The position numbers and the translations under genes were made by a program. Below, piece after piece: positions 54,958 through 63,924 of a stretch of 64,000 nt of DNA (the stretch's first letter is position 1; every line of letters starts with the position of its first letter). The notes beneath the pieces were generated by a model that made no database searches, was not told where the DNA came from, and saw nothing but the letters and a program-made list of their open reading frames with translations. The DNA comes from Pseudoclavibacter sp. AY1F1 (GTDB lineage: Bacteria > Actinomycetota > Actinomycetes > Actinomycetales > Microbacteriaceae), in assembly GCF_002931075.1 (NCBI RefSeq), contig NZ_PSTQ01000002.1:372001-436000 (forward strand), in the 5' to 3' direction.

Positions 54958-56564
54958 GTCCCGCTGATCGCATCCGCCGACCCGAACGCGGATGGTGCGT
55001 GCTGCGCGAGCCAGCCGTGCTCGCGCAGTGCGGTCGCGGCCGCCTCGCGCGCGGAGTACGGCACGATGCGTCCGTCCACCTCGACGTCCGCGCGGTGTCC
55101 GTGCCCGCCGACGAAGATCAGGTCGCCGGGCTTGGCCATCGCGACGGCGTGGTCGATACCGGTCGCCGAGTCGGCGATCTCGTAGAGCTCCCGCTCCGGG
55201 AACTCCGTGCGGATGGTGTCGACGAGGGTGCGGCGGATGCCGTCGGGGTCCTCCGTGCGAGGGTTGTAGTCGGTCACGATGACGACGTCGGACTCCTCGC
55301 TCGCGGCGCGCGCCATCTCGGGGCGCTTGCCTTTGTCGCGATCGCCGTCGGCGCCGAAGATCATGAAGAGGCGACCCGGCGTGAAGGGGCGGAGAGCGTG
55401 CAGCACGGCGCGGAACGACGCCGCCGTGTGACCGTAGTCGACGTAGACGCGGAGTTCGGACTCGCCCGAGACGAGGTCGAGGCGGCCAGGAACAACAGGG
55501 TGCAGCCCATCGGTGGCGTCGAGGGCAGCCCGGATCTCGTCGAGCGACGCGAGGCCTGTGCCGACAACCGAGACGATGGCGAGCGACAGGTCGAGCGCGG
55601 TGAAGGCGCCGGGGAGCCCGATGCTGGAGCGGAGTTCCTCACCGCTCGGCCCGCGCAGGGTGAAGTCGGTGCGCTCGATGCCCTCGGCGTCGATGTGCAG
55701 CACCCAGTCGGCGTCATCGGCGCCCTCCGTCGTGTCCCGAGCGACGGTCACGACCGGGATCTGGGACTCGCGCGCCGCGCGGCGGCCCCAGTCGTCTTCG
55801 ATGGCGATGACTCCGCGCTTCGCGTGCTTCGGCGTGAAGAGCGTGAGCTTCGACGCGAAGTAGTTCTCGAGGGTGCCGTAGACGTCGAGGTGGTCCTGCG
55901 AGAGGTTCGTGAAGATGGCGCTCTCGAACGGCAGTCCGTCGACGCGTCCGCCGTCGAGTCCGTGGGAGGAGACTTCGATGGCCGCGACCTGGACACCGTC
56001 CTCGGTCATGCGGGCGACAAGCCCGTGCAGGTAGTCGGACTCGGGGGTCGTGAGGCGGCCCGAGAGTCGCGTCTCGAGCTTCGCGTCGCCCACGATGCGC
56101 TCGACGGTTCCCGATAGCCCGGCTTTGAGTCCGAGGGAGAGGAACAGCGCGTGCAGCAGGTAGCTCGTGGTCGTCTTGCCGTTGGTGCCGGTCACGGCGA
56201 ACAGCGGCGGTGTTGCCGCCCCGGTCCCGAAGATGGTTGAGGCGGCGACGCTCATCACGGCTCGGGGATTGTCGACGACGATGGCGGGCAGCTCGTGCTC
56301 GGCGGCTTGTGCAGCCCCCGCCTCATCGGAGAGCACGGCGACGGCGCCGGCTCGAACAGCGGAGGGGAGGAAGTCTGCCCCGTGCTGCCTGGCACCGGGG
56401 ATCGCGACGTACAGATCACCCGGGCGGATGCGCCGCGAGTCGCTCGAGACGCCCGTCACCTGCACGTGCGCGCTGGCAGGAGACGTCGTGCCACCGGTCG
56501 CGTCGGCGACAGTAGCGAGGGGAACAGTGTGCGGGCTGTTGGGGCGTGCCAGGTCTGACTGCAA
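54936..56564 (-). CDS. MurE-like Mur ligase, stand-alone paralogue
   Basis: Mur ligase of 542 aa, closest to UDP-MurNAc-L-Ala-D-Glu:amino acid ligase. N-domain VTGVSSDSRRIRPGDLYVAIPG, P-loop GTNGKTTT (126-133), carbamylated-Lys region FASKLTLF (Lys239), and C-domain GADGDRDKGKRP. The third-amino-acid specificity motif, DNPR in DAP enzymes, reads TDYNPR here (Tyr433 for Asp), and YAHT reads YGHT. Starts at TTG with AGAGGA upstream. No other cell-wall gene is adjacent, so it is not the dcw-cluster copy by position. Confidence 0.85.
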   Translation of the reverse strand: MQSDLARPNSPHTVPLATVADATGGTTSPASAHVQVTGVSSDSRRIRPGDLYVAIPGARQHGADFLPSAVRAGAVAVLSDEAGAAQAAEHELPAIVVDNPRAVMSVAASTIFGTGAATPPLFAVTGTNGKTTTSYLLHALFLSLGLKAGLSGTVERIVGDAKLETRLSGRLTTPESDYLHGLVARMTEDGVQVAAIEVSSHGLDGGRVDGLPFESAIFTNLSQDHLDVYGTLENYFASKLTLFTPKHAKRGVIAIEDDWGRRAARESQIPVVTVARDTTEGADDADWVLHIDAEGIERTDFTLRGPSGEELRSSIGLPGAFTALDLSLAIVSVVGTGLASLDEIRAALDATDGLHPVVPGRLDLVSGESELRVYVDYGHTAASFRAVLHALRPFTPGRLFMIFGADGDRDKGKRPEMARAASEESDVVIVTDYNPRTEDPDGIRRTLVDTIRTEFPERELYEIADSATGIDHAVAMAKPGDLIFVGGHGHRADVEVDGRIVPYSAREAAATALREHGWLAQHAPSAFGSADAISGTQERRAS

Positions 56565-56749
56565 TGGTGGTCCTCTCGGAGTGCGCTCGGGCGCCGCGGA
56601 TAGCCTTCACTGCAACGCGTCGGCCCGACGCCGGGGCGACGGGACTCAGTCACGCCAACGTGCAGGTAACAAGAAGATAACGACGGCTTCTATGTGGATC
56701 ACGTGGCGAACGTGTGAGCCGTCTATGTATCTCGCATGAGGGAACGCGA

Positions 56750-56773
56750 AAGGCCCCCTCGAGAGGGGGCCTT
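56750..56773 (-). terminator. Terminator of tRNA-Pro
   Basis: A 10-bp G/C stem (56750-56759 with 56764-56773, loop of 4), followed on the minus strand by TTTCG. Lies about 40 bp downstream of the tRNA-Pro 3' end. Confidence 0.8.
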
Positions 56774-56813
56774 CGGCGGGACCTGAGCGGTGTCATACGC
56801 GCTGTCAGGTCTT

Positions 56814-56890
56814 TGGTCGGGGTGACAGGATTCGAACCTGCGACTTCCCGCTCCCAAAGCGGGCGCTCTACCAAGCTGAGCTACACCCCG
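56814..56890 (-). tRNA. tRNA-Pro (TGG)
   Basis: Cloverleaf on the minus strand: acceptor CGGGGTG pairing with CACCCCG, D-arm GCTCAGCTTGGTAGAGC, anticodon stem CCCGC with loop TTTGGGA (anticodon TGG), T-arm CAGGTTCGAATCCTG, A73 and encoded CCA. Head to head with tRNA-Gly. A TAGCAT -10-like box lies upstream at 56919-56924 (minus strand). Confidence 0.96.
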
Positions 56891-56985
56891 GTGCCGATCA
56901 CTCGGCGAACCGCAGGTAATGCTACCGGACTCACGGGGTCGTTCAGACCACATCCGCTGGTCTGACGCGCGGGGTCGGCGGCGAG

Positions 56986-57015
56986 TTCACGCACCTCGCC
57001 AAGATGCGGTAGCAT
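56986..57015 (+). promoter_or_regulatory. Promoter of tRNA-Gly
   Basis: TTCACG (56986-56991) and TAGCAT (57010-57015) are separated by 18 bp and end 17 bp before the mature tRNA 5' end. The same TAGCAT hexamer serves as the likely -10 of the divergent tRNA-Pro. Confidence 0.55.
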
Positions 57016-57032
57016 TCTCTTCGTCCCGATTC

Positions 57033-57106
57033 GGGGCTGTAGCTTAGTGGTAAAGCCTCTGTCTTCCAAACAGATGATGCGAGTTCGATTCTCGTCAGCC
57101 CCTCCA
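57033..57106 (+). tRNA. tRNA-Gly (TCC)
   Basis: Cloverleaf: acceptor GGGGCTG pairing with CAGCCCC, D-arm GCTTAGTGGTAAAGC, anticodon stem TCTGT with loop CTTCCAA (anticodon TCC), T-arm GAGTTCGATTCTC, U73 and encoded CCA. Confidence 0.96.
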
Positions 57107-57114
57107 AGGAAAAG

Positions 57115-57148
57115 CCCGGTCAGAGCGAGAAGCTCCGGCCGGGTTTTT
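57115..57148 (+). terminator. Intrinsic terminator of tRNA-Gly
   Basis: A 12-bp stem (57115-57126 with 57132-57143, one mismatch and one G-T pair), 5-nt loop, followed by TTTTT. The clearest intrinsic terminator of the window. Confidence 0.92.
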
Positions 57149-57177
57149 CAGTCAAGAGCGACGTCGCGGCCGAGCTC

Positions 57178-60100
57178 CTACAGCAGCAGCCCTCTGATGT
57201 CGTCAGCCGAGAGTTCGGCGCTGAAGAGCTCGTCATCGTCGATGACCGCGTCGAAGAGCTTCGACTTGCGCTCCTTGAGTGCCATGACCTTCTCCTCGAT
57301 CGTGCCCTCGGCGATCATCCGGTAGACCATGACACGTCGCTCCTGCCCGATGCGGTGCGTGCGGTCGATGGCCTGCTCTTCGCTCGCCGGGTTCCACCAG
57401 GGGTCGAGCAAGAAGACGTAGTCGGCTTCCGTGAGGTTCAGCCCGAATCCGCCGGCCTTCAGGCTGATGAGGAAGACCGGAGCCGTGCCCTCCTTGAAAG
57501 ACGCGATGACGTCAGCGCGCCGTGTCGTCGCCCCGTCGAGGTACACGAACGGGATGCCCTCGGCTTCGAGCCGAGCTGCGACGAGCTTGAGGTACGAGGT
57601 GAACTGGCTGAAGACAAGCGCCCGGTGTCCCTCGGCGGCGACGTCGGTCAGGTGCTCGAGCAACGCATCCAGTTTTCGTGATGGCACGCTGCCAGGCGGC
57701 ATTCCGTCGAGACCCGCCTGGATGAGCGCAGGGTCGAGGGCCAGGAGGCGCAGCAGCGTCAGCGAGCGGAACACGGTGAAGCGGTTCTTGTCGAGGTCCT
57801 CGAGCAGGCCGAAGAGCTTCTGTCGCTCACGCTGCAGGTAGAGGTCGTAGAGCTCGCGGTGCTCTTCGCTCAACTCGATGAACAGCGTCTGCTCCTGCTT
57901 CTCCGGGAGTTCCGGGGCGACCCGCTGCTTGGTGCGTCGCAGCAGAAAGGGGCGGATGCGTGCCCTCAGCCTCGCGAGCCGCTTGGCACGCACCTCCGCG
58001 CTCGCGGGCTCGCTGAGACCCGCGCCGACGCCGTCGCTCACGCCCTGCCGCTTCCCCTCGATCGTGCGCACGTACTCCTCGCCGAAGCGCCGCGCCGAGG
58101 GGAACAGGCCAGGTGCCGTGATCGCGAGGAGCGAGTGCAGCTCGGTGAGTGAGTTCTCGAGCGGGGTGCCCGTGATGGCCAGTTTGAACGGCACCTCGAG
58201 CTCGCGCGCGCATTCGCTCACGAGCGAGTTCGCGTTCTTCACGAACTGGGCTTCGTCGAGGACAAGGCCCGACCATCCGGTGTCTTCCGCCACTGCGCGG
58301 TAGGCCTCGAAGTCGAGGCGGAAGAGCGCGTAGCTGGTGACGACGATGCTCGCCCGGGAGGCGAGGTCGGCGATCCGGCGCCCGGATGCGGCCTGCGTCG
58401 CGTCGACGACGTGTGTCGTGAGCTCAGGGGTGAACCTGGCCGCCTCGGACGCCCAGTTCGCAACGACCGAGGTCGGGGCGACAACCAGCAAGGGTGCCGG
58501 CACGCTGCCTGGAGGTGCCTGCTCACGCGCGTGCTGTGCGAGCGCAAGCGTCTGCAGGGTCTTCCCGAGTCCCATGTCGTCGGCGAGGATGCCGCCGAGC
58601 TTGTTGCGCCACAGGAATGCGAGCCAGTTGAGGCCCTCCTGCTGGTACGGGCGCAGGGACGCCTTGAGCCCGCGTGGAGGGTCGACGGGCGACGGCGCGT
58701 CCTCCCGCAGCTCCCTCAGGAGCTCGCGCCACTCGACCGCCGGCTTGGCCTCGTCTGCGAGGTCTTCGAAGTCCGACCACAGGCTCGCGTGCCTTCGACT
58801 GATCTGAATCCGGTTCGGTTCCCACTCGTTGAGGCCCTGCGCTTCACTGATGAGCTCGCGCAGCGGCTCGAACGCCGGGTGCTTGAGAGAGAGGTAGCTG
58901 CCGTCGATGAGCAGCAGCCTCGGCCGGCCGAGCGCAAGCGCCTTGAACAGCTTCGTGAAGGGGATCACCTTGCCGTCGACCGTGACTGTGACGCCGAGGT
59001 CGAACCAGTCGTGGCGCTCGGTGGGCACAGTCGTGACCGTCAGGTTCGGGGCGCCGCGAAGCTCCCGGTAGGCGGGGGGCGTGCCGACGGTCTCGACGCG
59101 GACGCCGGGGAGGCGCTCGAGCAGTGGGAGGGTCTCGGCAGCGAAGCGGGCCGCGTCGATCTGCGTGAGCGTGACCCGGACGGGGAGGGAGCCGGCCGCA
59201 TCGGCGTCCTCCGGCATCCAGTCGCGCGGCAGCAGGCCCTCGTCGAGCACGGTCGAGAGTGCAGGTGGTGCCGCTCGCGCTCTCGGGCCCGCCCATTTCC
59301 AGCGCAGCTCGAGGCTGTGCCGCGCGCCGAATGTGGTGGTGAGGACAAGTTCGGGAGGAGTCGGGTCGGGGATGCGGACAGAGGCGTCTGCGCTCCCGAG
59401 TCGCATGCGAGCAGCGAGCTCGGGCAGGTGGGCTCGCTCGAACTCCTCGGCGTCGCCGCTTGGCACGGTGAACGCAGCCCGTTGAGCCTTGCCTGGTTTG
59501 AGCAGCCCGAGCTGGGCCACGCTGAGTCTCGTGTCGCTCGGGGCCAGGCGGATGCGGTCGGGCTCGTCGGCGTCGAAGACGTAGACGCCGTGGTCACCGA
59601 CGGGCCGGGCCGTGTCGAAGCCGGCCGCGGTTTCGCCGAGCAGCAGGAGTGGCGCGACAACCAGCCCGTCCTCGGCCCTCCGAGCGTCGAGCGAGAGGCT
59701 CGACGTCGGCTCCAGGGTCACGCTCGCGCGCTTCCCCGTACCGACGAAGGCGATCTCGAGACCGATGGCCTCCTCGAGCATCGTCCACATCACGGGGCTC
59801 GGCGCCTCGTCGAGGAACACCCACTCGCTGTCCTGGCCGGGCTCCGGCGGCCGCGCGGCCCGGTGCAACGCGAAGAACTGCGCGAACCACGCCTGGTGCC
59901 GCGGGTCGATGTCTCGACGTCCGCGGAGGTGCTGCAGCTTCGCCCACGTGAGGTCTCCTTTGACCCACTTGCCGCGGACGCCCTGCATGACGGGCCTCAC
60001 CCCAAGGCGCAGCTCGTCGAGCCCGACGCCGGCGCCCTCTTCGCCCGTGAACGCCCGCCGGGACGTCGGGCCATTCCAGCGGTACATGGTGCGGGGGATG

Positions 60101-60243
60101 AGCTCCCGCACCTCGAACTGCAGCGCCAGCGGCACAACTCGCTCTTGTGGGGTCGGTGCCTCGGCCGCGCCCGGCTGCTCGAGGAGCCGTCCGAGTGCGC
60201 TCCGCCAGGACGCTGGCGCTTGGGGATCACTCGGAGGGGTCAC
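57178..60243 (-). CDS. SNF2-family helicase-like ATPase
   Basis: DNA translocase of 1,021 aa. The N-terminal half (about 1-500) is the bacterial SNF2-associated region. The ATPase core has motif I DDMGLGKTLQTL (about 558), DEAQ box LVLDEAQFVKN (about 663), TGTPLENSLTELHSLL, and the C-lobe FSQFTSYLKLV and THRIGQERRVMVYRM (about 965). Resembles the RapA/HepA-like Swi2/Snf2 proteins common in actinobacteria; the exact role in transcription, repair or defence is unknown. GTG start. No partner gene suggests a defence system. Confidence 0.92.
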   Translation of the reverse strand: MTPPSDPQAPASWRSALGRLLEQPGAAEAPTPQERVVPLALQFEVRELIPRTMYRWNGPTSRRAFTGEEGAGVGLDELRLGVRPVMQGVRGKWVKGDLTWAKLQHLRGRRDIDPRHQAWFAQFFALHRAARPPEPGQDSEWVFLDEAPSPVMWTMLEEAIGLEIAFVGTGKRASVTLEPTSSLSLDARRAEDGLVVAPLLLLGETAAGFDTARPVGDHGVYVFDADEPDRIRLAPSDTRLSVAQLGLLKPGKAQRAAFTVPSGDAEEFERAHLPELAARMRLGSADASVRIPDPTPPELVLTTTFGARHSLELRWKWAGPRARAAPPALSTVLDEGLLPRDWMPEDADAAGSLPVRVTLTQIDAARFAAETLPLLERLPGVRVETVGTPPAYRELRGAPNLTVTTVPTERHDWFDLGVTVTVDGKVIPFTKLFKALALGRPRLLLIDGSYLSLKHPAFEPLRELISEAQGLNEWEPNRIQISRRHASLWSDFEDLADEAKPAVEWRELLRELREDAPSPVDPPRGLKASLRPYQQEGLNWLAFLWRNKLGGILADDMGLGKTLQTLALAQHAREQAPPGSVPAPLLVVAPTSVVANWASEAARFTPELTTHVVDATQAASGRRIADLASRASIVVTSYALFRLDFEAYRAVAEDTGWSGLVLDEAQFVKNANSLVSECARELEVPFKLAITGTPLENSLTELHSLLAITAPGLFPSARRFGEEYVRTIEGKRQGVSDGVGAGLSEPASAEVRAKRLARLRARIRPFLLRRTKQRVAPELPEKQEQTLFIELSEEHRELYDLYLQRERQKLFGLLEDLDKNRFTVFRSLTLLRLLALDPALIQAGLDGMPPGSVPSRKLDALLEHLTDVAAEGHRALVFSQFTSYLKLVAARLEAEGIPFVYLDGATTRRADVIASFKEGTAPVFLISLKAGGFGLNLTEADYVFLLDPWWNPASEEQAIDRTHRIGQERRVMVYRMIAEGTIEEKVMALKERKSKLFDAVIDDDELFSAELSADDIRGLLL

Positions 60244-60287
60244 CGGTGCAGTCTACGAACCACCACCCCCAATCGCGCTCTCGAGGG

Positions 60288-61409
60288 TTACGCCAGGAGC
60301 TGCTCACCCATGGCGAGTGTGCCCTCCACGCCGAGGAAGGCGGAGTAGCGGTCAGCCTGCGCGCCGATCTCACGCTCGGCGGTCGCCGAGAACACTCCGG
60401 AGATCGGGCTCGCGACCACGCGTGTCCGTTTCGCGGTGCTCGTCTTCGACCAGAGCCCCACGCACCGCCCGCCGCGGATGACCGTCGCCCGGAACATCCC
60501 GTTGCCGCCGGGCACGATCAGTTCGGCATGATCCGGATGCACGCTCGCCGAGCGGTCCTGGTACCCGAGGACCCACTCGTCGAAGCCGGGCAGGAGCAGC
60601 GTGGGCGCCCATTTCGGCAGTTCCCTCGAATCCAGCGCCGCCGCCTCGACGAGGTAGCTCGCGCCGTTGAAGCGCACCTCAGCCACCGCATCGCCCAGCT
60701 CGGTGACCGCGGCCCTGAGCTCGGCCAGCGGCAGCTTGCACCAGTACTGCAGGTCCGCGAGCGTCGCCGGGCCGTGCCCGCGCAGGTAGCGCCTGACGAG
60801 CTCACGTACGGCCGCATCGTGGTCCAGCGTCACCGAGTCCGTGATCCACTCCGCGCCGATGACCAGTTGCTGCTCAGTGCCGGAGAACGGGCCGTAGACC
60901 AGCGTCTCGTCGAGCGAGAGCAGCCACAGCAGGTGCGCGCCTCGCTGGGCCCCCGTCGCGATGCCGTCGCGCTCCCAGGCCGCGAAGAGCTCGGCGCGAG
61001 TGAGGCGCCTGGACTCGCCGCGTGCATCCATCTCGCGGGAGAGAGATACCCGAGCGGCCTGCTCGGCTTCCGCGTCGATCTTCAAGTCTTGGTGGCGCTT
61101 GCGCATGGAGGCGCGTGCGCGCTCGGCGGTCAGCTGCTGCACCCAGTGCAGATCGCGTGCAGGCACGACGTGCAGTGTGCCTCGCAACGGCCAGCAGCGA
61201 ACGAGCTCGCCGCGGTCGAAGCTCGCTCGCACCTCGTTGATGGGCGCACCCGAGCGGATTCCAAGCGCCCAGAGTGCGCCCGGCAGGTCCTGCCCCTGGA
61301 GAGCCAGGAGTCGATCGGCGGCGCCCATGACGCTCGGCCGATCGCCGGTGAGTGCTTGCGCTCGTTGGCGCAGCCCGAGCAGCTCTGGGCGCGAGAGGTC
61401 CGAAGTCAT
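60288..61409 (-). CDS. Winged-helix DNA-binding protein (HTH_42/YcaQ-AlkX type)
   Basis: Protein of 373 aa of the winged-helix family related to the DNA glycosylases YcaQ and AlkX. The active-site-like motif is LLALQGQDLPGALWAL (QxQ-type, about 35-50), followed by VRCWPLRGTLHVVPARDLHW (about 70-88), DETLVYGPFSG and LLLPGFDEWVLGYQDRS. By family it may unhook interstrand crosslinks or bind damaged DNA. Co-oriented with the SNF2 gene (44 bp), so they may be an operon for DNA maintenance. Start MTSDLSRPELL. Confidence 0.85.
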   Translation of the reverse strand: MTSDLSRPELLGLRQRAQALTGDRPSVMGAADRLLALQGQDLPGALWALGIRSGAPINEVRASFDRGELVRCWPLRGTLHVVPARDLHWVQQLTAERARASMRKRHQDLKIDAEAEQAARVSLSREMDARGESRRLTRAELFAAWERDGIATGAQRGAHLLWLLSLDETLVYGPFSGTEQQLVIGAEWITDSVTLDHDAAVRELVRRYLRGHGPATLADLQYWCKLPLAELRAAVTELGDAVAEVRFNGASYLVEAAALDSRELPKWAPTLLLPGFDEWVLGYQDRSASVHPDHAELIVPGGNGMFRATVIRGGRCVGLWSKTSTAKRTRVVASPISGVFSATAEREIGAQADRYSAFLGVEGTLAMGEQLLA

Positions 61410-61495
61410 GAGGCCAGTCTCGCGGATGCGGCCTCGCGCACGGGGGCTCCACAGGCTTGCGCCCTTGCGGTCGCCGCACGCGAGGCGTAACGTAC

Positions 61496-61507
61496 AACCA
61501 AATGGTT
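61496..61507. promoter_or_regulatory. Candidate ArsR-type operator over the arsR start
   Basis: AACCA-AA-TGGTT is a perfect dyad that covers the arsR-like ATG (61502-61504). ArsR regulators paired with SRPBCC proteins usually autoregulate; a repressor bound here would block both promoter and start. Confidence 0.6.
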
Positions 61508-61879
61508 ACACGACAGCTTAGCGAGGACGAGGTCAGCCGCATCTTCCAGGCACTTGCGGATGCGACACGGCGAGACATCCTCGCGCGCGTGCTCCGCGAG
61601 GAGCAGTCGGTGACAAGCCTCGCGGAGGCTTACGCCATGAGCTTCGCCGCCGTACAGAAGCACGTCGCCGTGCTCACGCGGGCGGGTCTCACGCAGAAGC
61701 GACGGCAGGGGAGGGAGCAGCTCGTGCAGGCCGACAACGCCACGATCCAACGAGCGACCCGGCTCCTCGAGTCCTACGAGCAGCTCTGGCGAGAACGCAC
61801 CGCGCGAATCGACGACCTGCTCGCCGACGACGACAACACCACAACACCAACCACGCGCGCCGACGCCGGCGAGCAGTGA
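61502..61879 (+). CDS. ArsR-family transcriptional regulator
   Basis: Winged-helix repressor of 125 aa: IFQALADATRRDILARVL (helix region), then SVTSLAEAYAMSFAAVQKHVAVLTRAGL (recognition helix) and the basic wing KRRQGREQLVQ. No Cys-rich metal site, so it belongs to the non-metal ArsR group that is paired with SRPBCC (AHSA1) proteins. There is no ribosome site in front of the ATG; the transcript may be leaderless. The SRPBCC gene follows after 16 bp. Confidence 0.9.
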   Translation: MVTRQLSEDEVSRIFQALADATRRDILARVLREEQSVTSLAEAYAMSFAAVQKHVAVLTRAGLTQKRRQGREQLVQADNATIQRATRLLESYEQLWRERTARIDDLLADDDNTTTPTTRADAGEQ

Positions 61880-61895
61880 TCGAGAGGAAGAGACA

Positions 61896-62381
61896 ATGCC
61901 TGTCATCTCAACGCAGAAAGACGCGGAACAGCTCACGCTGACCGTCGTCACCGAGCACGCGGCCACGCCGGAGCGCGTCTGGCGGCTGTGGGAAGACCCG
62001 CGGCAGCTTGAGCGCTGGTGGGGCCCGCCGACCTGGCCATCGACGGTCGACTCATTCGAGTTCGAGCCGGGCGGCCACGTTGCCTCCCACATGACCGGCC
62101 CAGACGGCACCAAGGCGGGGGAGTGGTGGGAGTTCGTCACCATCGAGCCGCACCACACGCTGTCGTTCGACAACGGCTTCGCGCACGACGACGGCTCGCG
62201 AAACCTCGAGCTCCCCGTCACCCGTTGCACCGTCACGATCGAAGCCGTCGGCGACGTCACCCGCATGACCACCGTCTCCGTCTTCTCCTCGCCCGCCGAC
62301 TTCGACAGCGTCATGGAGATGGGCATGGCTGAGGGAATGACCGAGGCCATGGGCCAGATCGACGGCGTCCTCGCGAGTTGA
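61896..62381 (+). CDS. SRPBCC/AHSA1-domain protein
   Basis: Protein of 161 aa with a START-like helix-grip fold: ATPERVWRLWEDPRQLERWWGPPTWPST at the start of the pocket, FEPGGHV, and the C-terminal long helix MEMGMAEGMTEAMGQIDGVLAS. Binds hydrophobic ligands; function unknown. GAGAGGAAGAG upstream of the ATG. It forms an operon with the ArsR gene. Confidence 0.88.
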   Translation: MPVISTQKDAEQLTLTVVTEHAATPERVWRLWEDPRQLERWWGPPTWPSTVDSFEFEPGGHVASHMTGPDGTKAGEWWEFVTIEPHHTLSFDNGFAHDDGSRNLELPVTRCTVTIEAVGDVTRMTTVSVFSSPADFDSVMEMGMAEGMTEAMGQIDGVLAS

Positions 62382-62390
62382 GACGTCGCA

Positions 62391-62454
62391 GAGACACGAT
62401 GGCGCTCAATGCAACGGCTAGCCCGTTGCGCTGAGCGCCACTGCGTGTCGTCTC
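62391..62454. terminator. Large hairpin between convergent SRPBCC and transporter genes
   Basis: Three nested stems: GAGACACG (62391-62398) with CGTGTC and GTCTC (62444-62454), GGCGCTCA (62401-62408) with 62432-62439, and GCAACGG (62411-62417) with 62423-62429. The 64-base structure ends 4 bp before the transporter gene 3' end and probably terminates both transcripts. Confidence 0.75.
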
Positions 62455-62457
62455 CGA

Positions 62458-63897
62458 CTACTTGTTGATCTTGCCGACCAGGTGCTCGCCCGCGGCGATG
62501 CGCTTGGAGTCGTCGCTGCCCGGGATGACGTTGCCCCGCAGCGAGCGCCCGGCGGTCTCCTTGAAGCTGAGCACGGAGATGAGCCCGATGAGGCCAGCGC
62601 CGGCCAGGTAGAAGCCGGGGATCAGCACGTTGCCGGTCTGGTCGATCAGCCACGTGTTGGCGGATGCCGCAGTGCCACCGAAGATCGCCGTCGAGATGTT
62701 GTAGCCGATCGCGAAGCCCGAGTAGCGGACGGCGGTCGGGAACAGGGCGGGCAGCGTCGAGGAGATCGTCGAGATGATCATCACGAGGAACAACCCGAGG
62801 ATCCCGAGTCCGGTGATCTGCGCGATGACGGACCCGGTCTGGATCAGCATGACGGCGGGGACCGAGAACACAGTGAAGCCGATGCTCGCGGCGATGAGCT
62901 GGGGTTTTCGGCCGATGCGGTCCGAGAGCGCCCCAAACGGCACGATGACCGCCATCATCAGGAGCTGGATGATCACCAGCGAGAACGTCGATTCGGCGGT
63001 GCTCTGGTCGAGCGTCGTCGAGAGGTACGTGGGCATGTAGGTGAGCACGAGGTAGAAGGCCACGTTGATGAGGATCACGAAGCCGAAGAGCTTGAGCACC
63101 TGCAGCGGGTAGTTCTTGAGGAGCGAGACGAGCGCGCCGATCGCGGTCTGCTTCTCGCCCGGCTCCTTGACGTCGTCGACAAACGTCTCCGACTCGCTGA
63201 GGTGGCGGCGCATCCAGAGTGCGACGAGACCAAGCGGGAGCGTGAGCAGGAACGGCAGGCGCCACCAGCCCTCGAGCATCCCGTCGTCGCCCACGATGAA
63301 TGCAAGGGTCGTGCAGAGGATTGCAGCCGCGCTTGCACCGGCAAGGGTGCCGAACTCGAGGAACGAGCCGAAGAAGCCGCGCTTGTCGTCCGGCGCGTGC
63401 TCGGACATGAAGATGGCAGCGCCTGCGTACTCGCCACCTGCCGAGAAGCCCTGCAGCATGCGGAGCAGGATGAGGAGGATGGGTGCCGCGAAGCCGATCG
63501 AGTCGAAGGAGGGGAGGAGCCCGATCGCGGCCGTGGAGAGGCTGATCATGATGATCGTGAAGATCAGAACCTTCTGGCGCCCGATGCGGTCGCCGAGAGG
63601 CCCGAGGACCACGCCGCCGAGGGGGCGCACGAGGAAGGAGACGGCGAAGGTCGCGAAGGTCAGGATGAGCGGAAGTGCGCTGTCCGAGTCGCCGTCGAAG
63701 GTGAAGAACAGTTGCGAGACGTAGATCGCCAAGTAGCCGTAGATGCCGTAGTCGAACCACTCGATGGCATTGCCGATCGCGGAGCCCGCGACGGATCTGC
63801 GTGCCGTCTTGCGCTGGATGGGCGTCAGGTCGATCTCGCGGGTGAGCGGCGGCAGGGTCGAACCCTGCCCGCCTGGACTGGACTGATTCGAGGACAT
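62458..63897 (-). CDS. MHS-family (ProP-like) major facilitator transporter
   Basis: Symporter of 479 aa with 12 helices in the metabolite:H+ symporter family. Hallmarks: AGSAIGNAIEWFDYGIYGYL in helix 1, RPLGGVVLGPLGDRIGRQKVL between helices 2 and 3, and LQGFSAGGEYAGAAIFMSEHAP. Substrates in the family are osmolytes (proline, betaine) or dicarboxylates; which one cannot be told. The start MSSNQSSPGG has AGGAG six bases upstream; the ATG eight codons earlier does not. Confidence 0.92.
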   Translation of the reverse strand: MSSNQSSPGGQGSTLPPLTREIDLTPIQRKTARRSVAGSAIGNAIEWFDYGIYGYLAIYVSQLFFTFDGDSDSALPLILTFATFAVSFLVRPLGGVVLGPLGDRIGRQKVLIFTIIMISLSTAAIGLLPSFDSIGFAAPILLILLRMLQGFSAGGEYAGAAIFMSEHAPDDKRGFFGSFLEFGTLAGASAAAILCTTLAFIVGDDGMLEGWWRLPFLLTLPLGLVALWMRRHLSESETFVDDVKEPGEKQTAIGALVSLLKNYPLQVLKLFGFVILINVAFYLVLTYMPTYLSTTLDQSTAESTFSLVIIQLLMMAVIVPFGALSDRIGRKPQLIAASIGFTVFSVPAVMLIQTGSVIAQITGLGILGLFLVMIISTISSTLPALFPTAVRYSGFAIGYNISTAIFGGTAASANTWLIDQTGNVLIPGFYLAGAGLIGLISVLSFKETAGRSLRGNVIPGSDDSKRIAAGEHLVGKINK

Positions 63898-63924
63898 AGG
63901 TGCTCCTAGCGGCAGTTCCACACG

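Noticed and set aside
58411-60348. A 645-codon plus-strand open frame opposite the SNF2 gene
   Set aside because: The SNF2 motifs on the minus strand are complete; the plus frame is low in hydrophobic structure and has no motif.
57178-61409. SNF2 ATPase plus winged-helix protein as a phage-defence system
   Set aside because: There is no nuclease, methylase, PLD or DUF partner as in DISARM-like or similar systems. A DNA-maintenance role is simpler.
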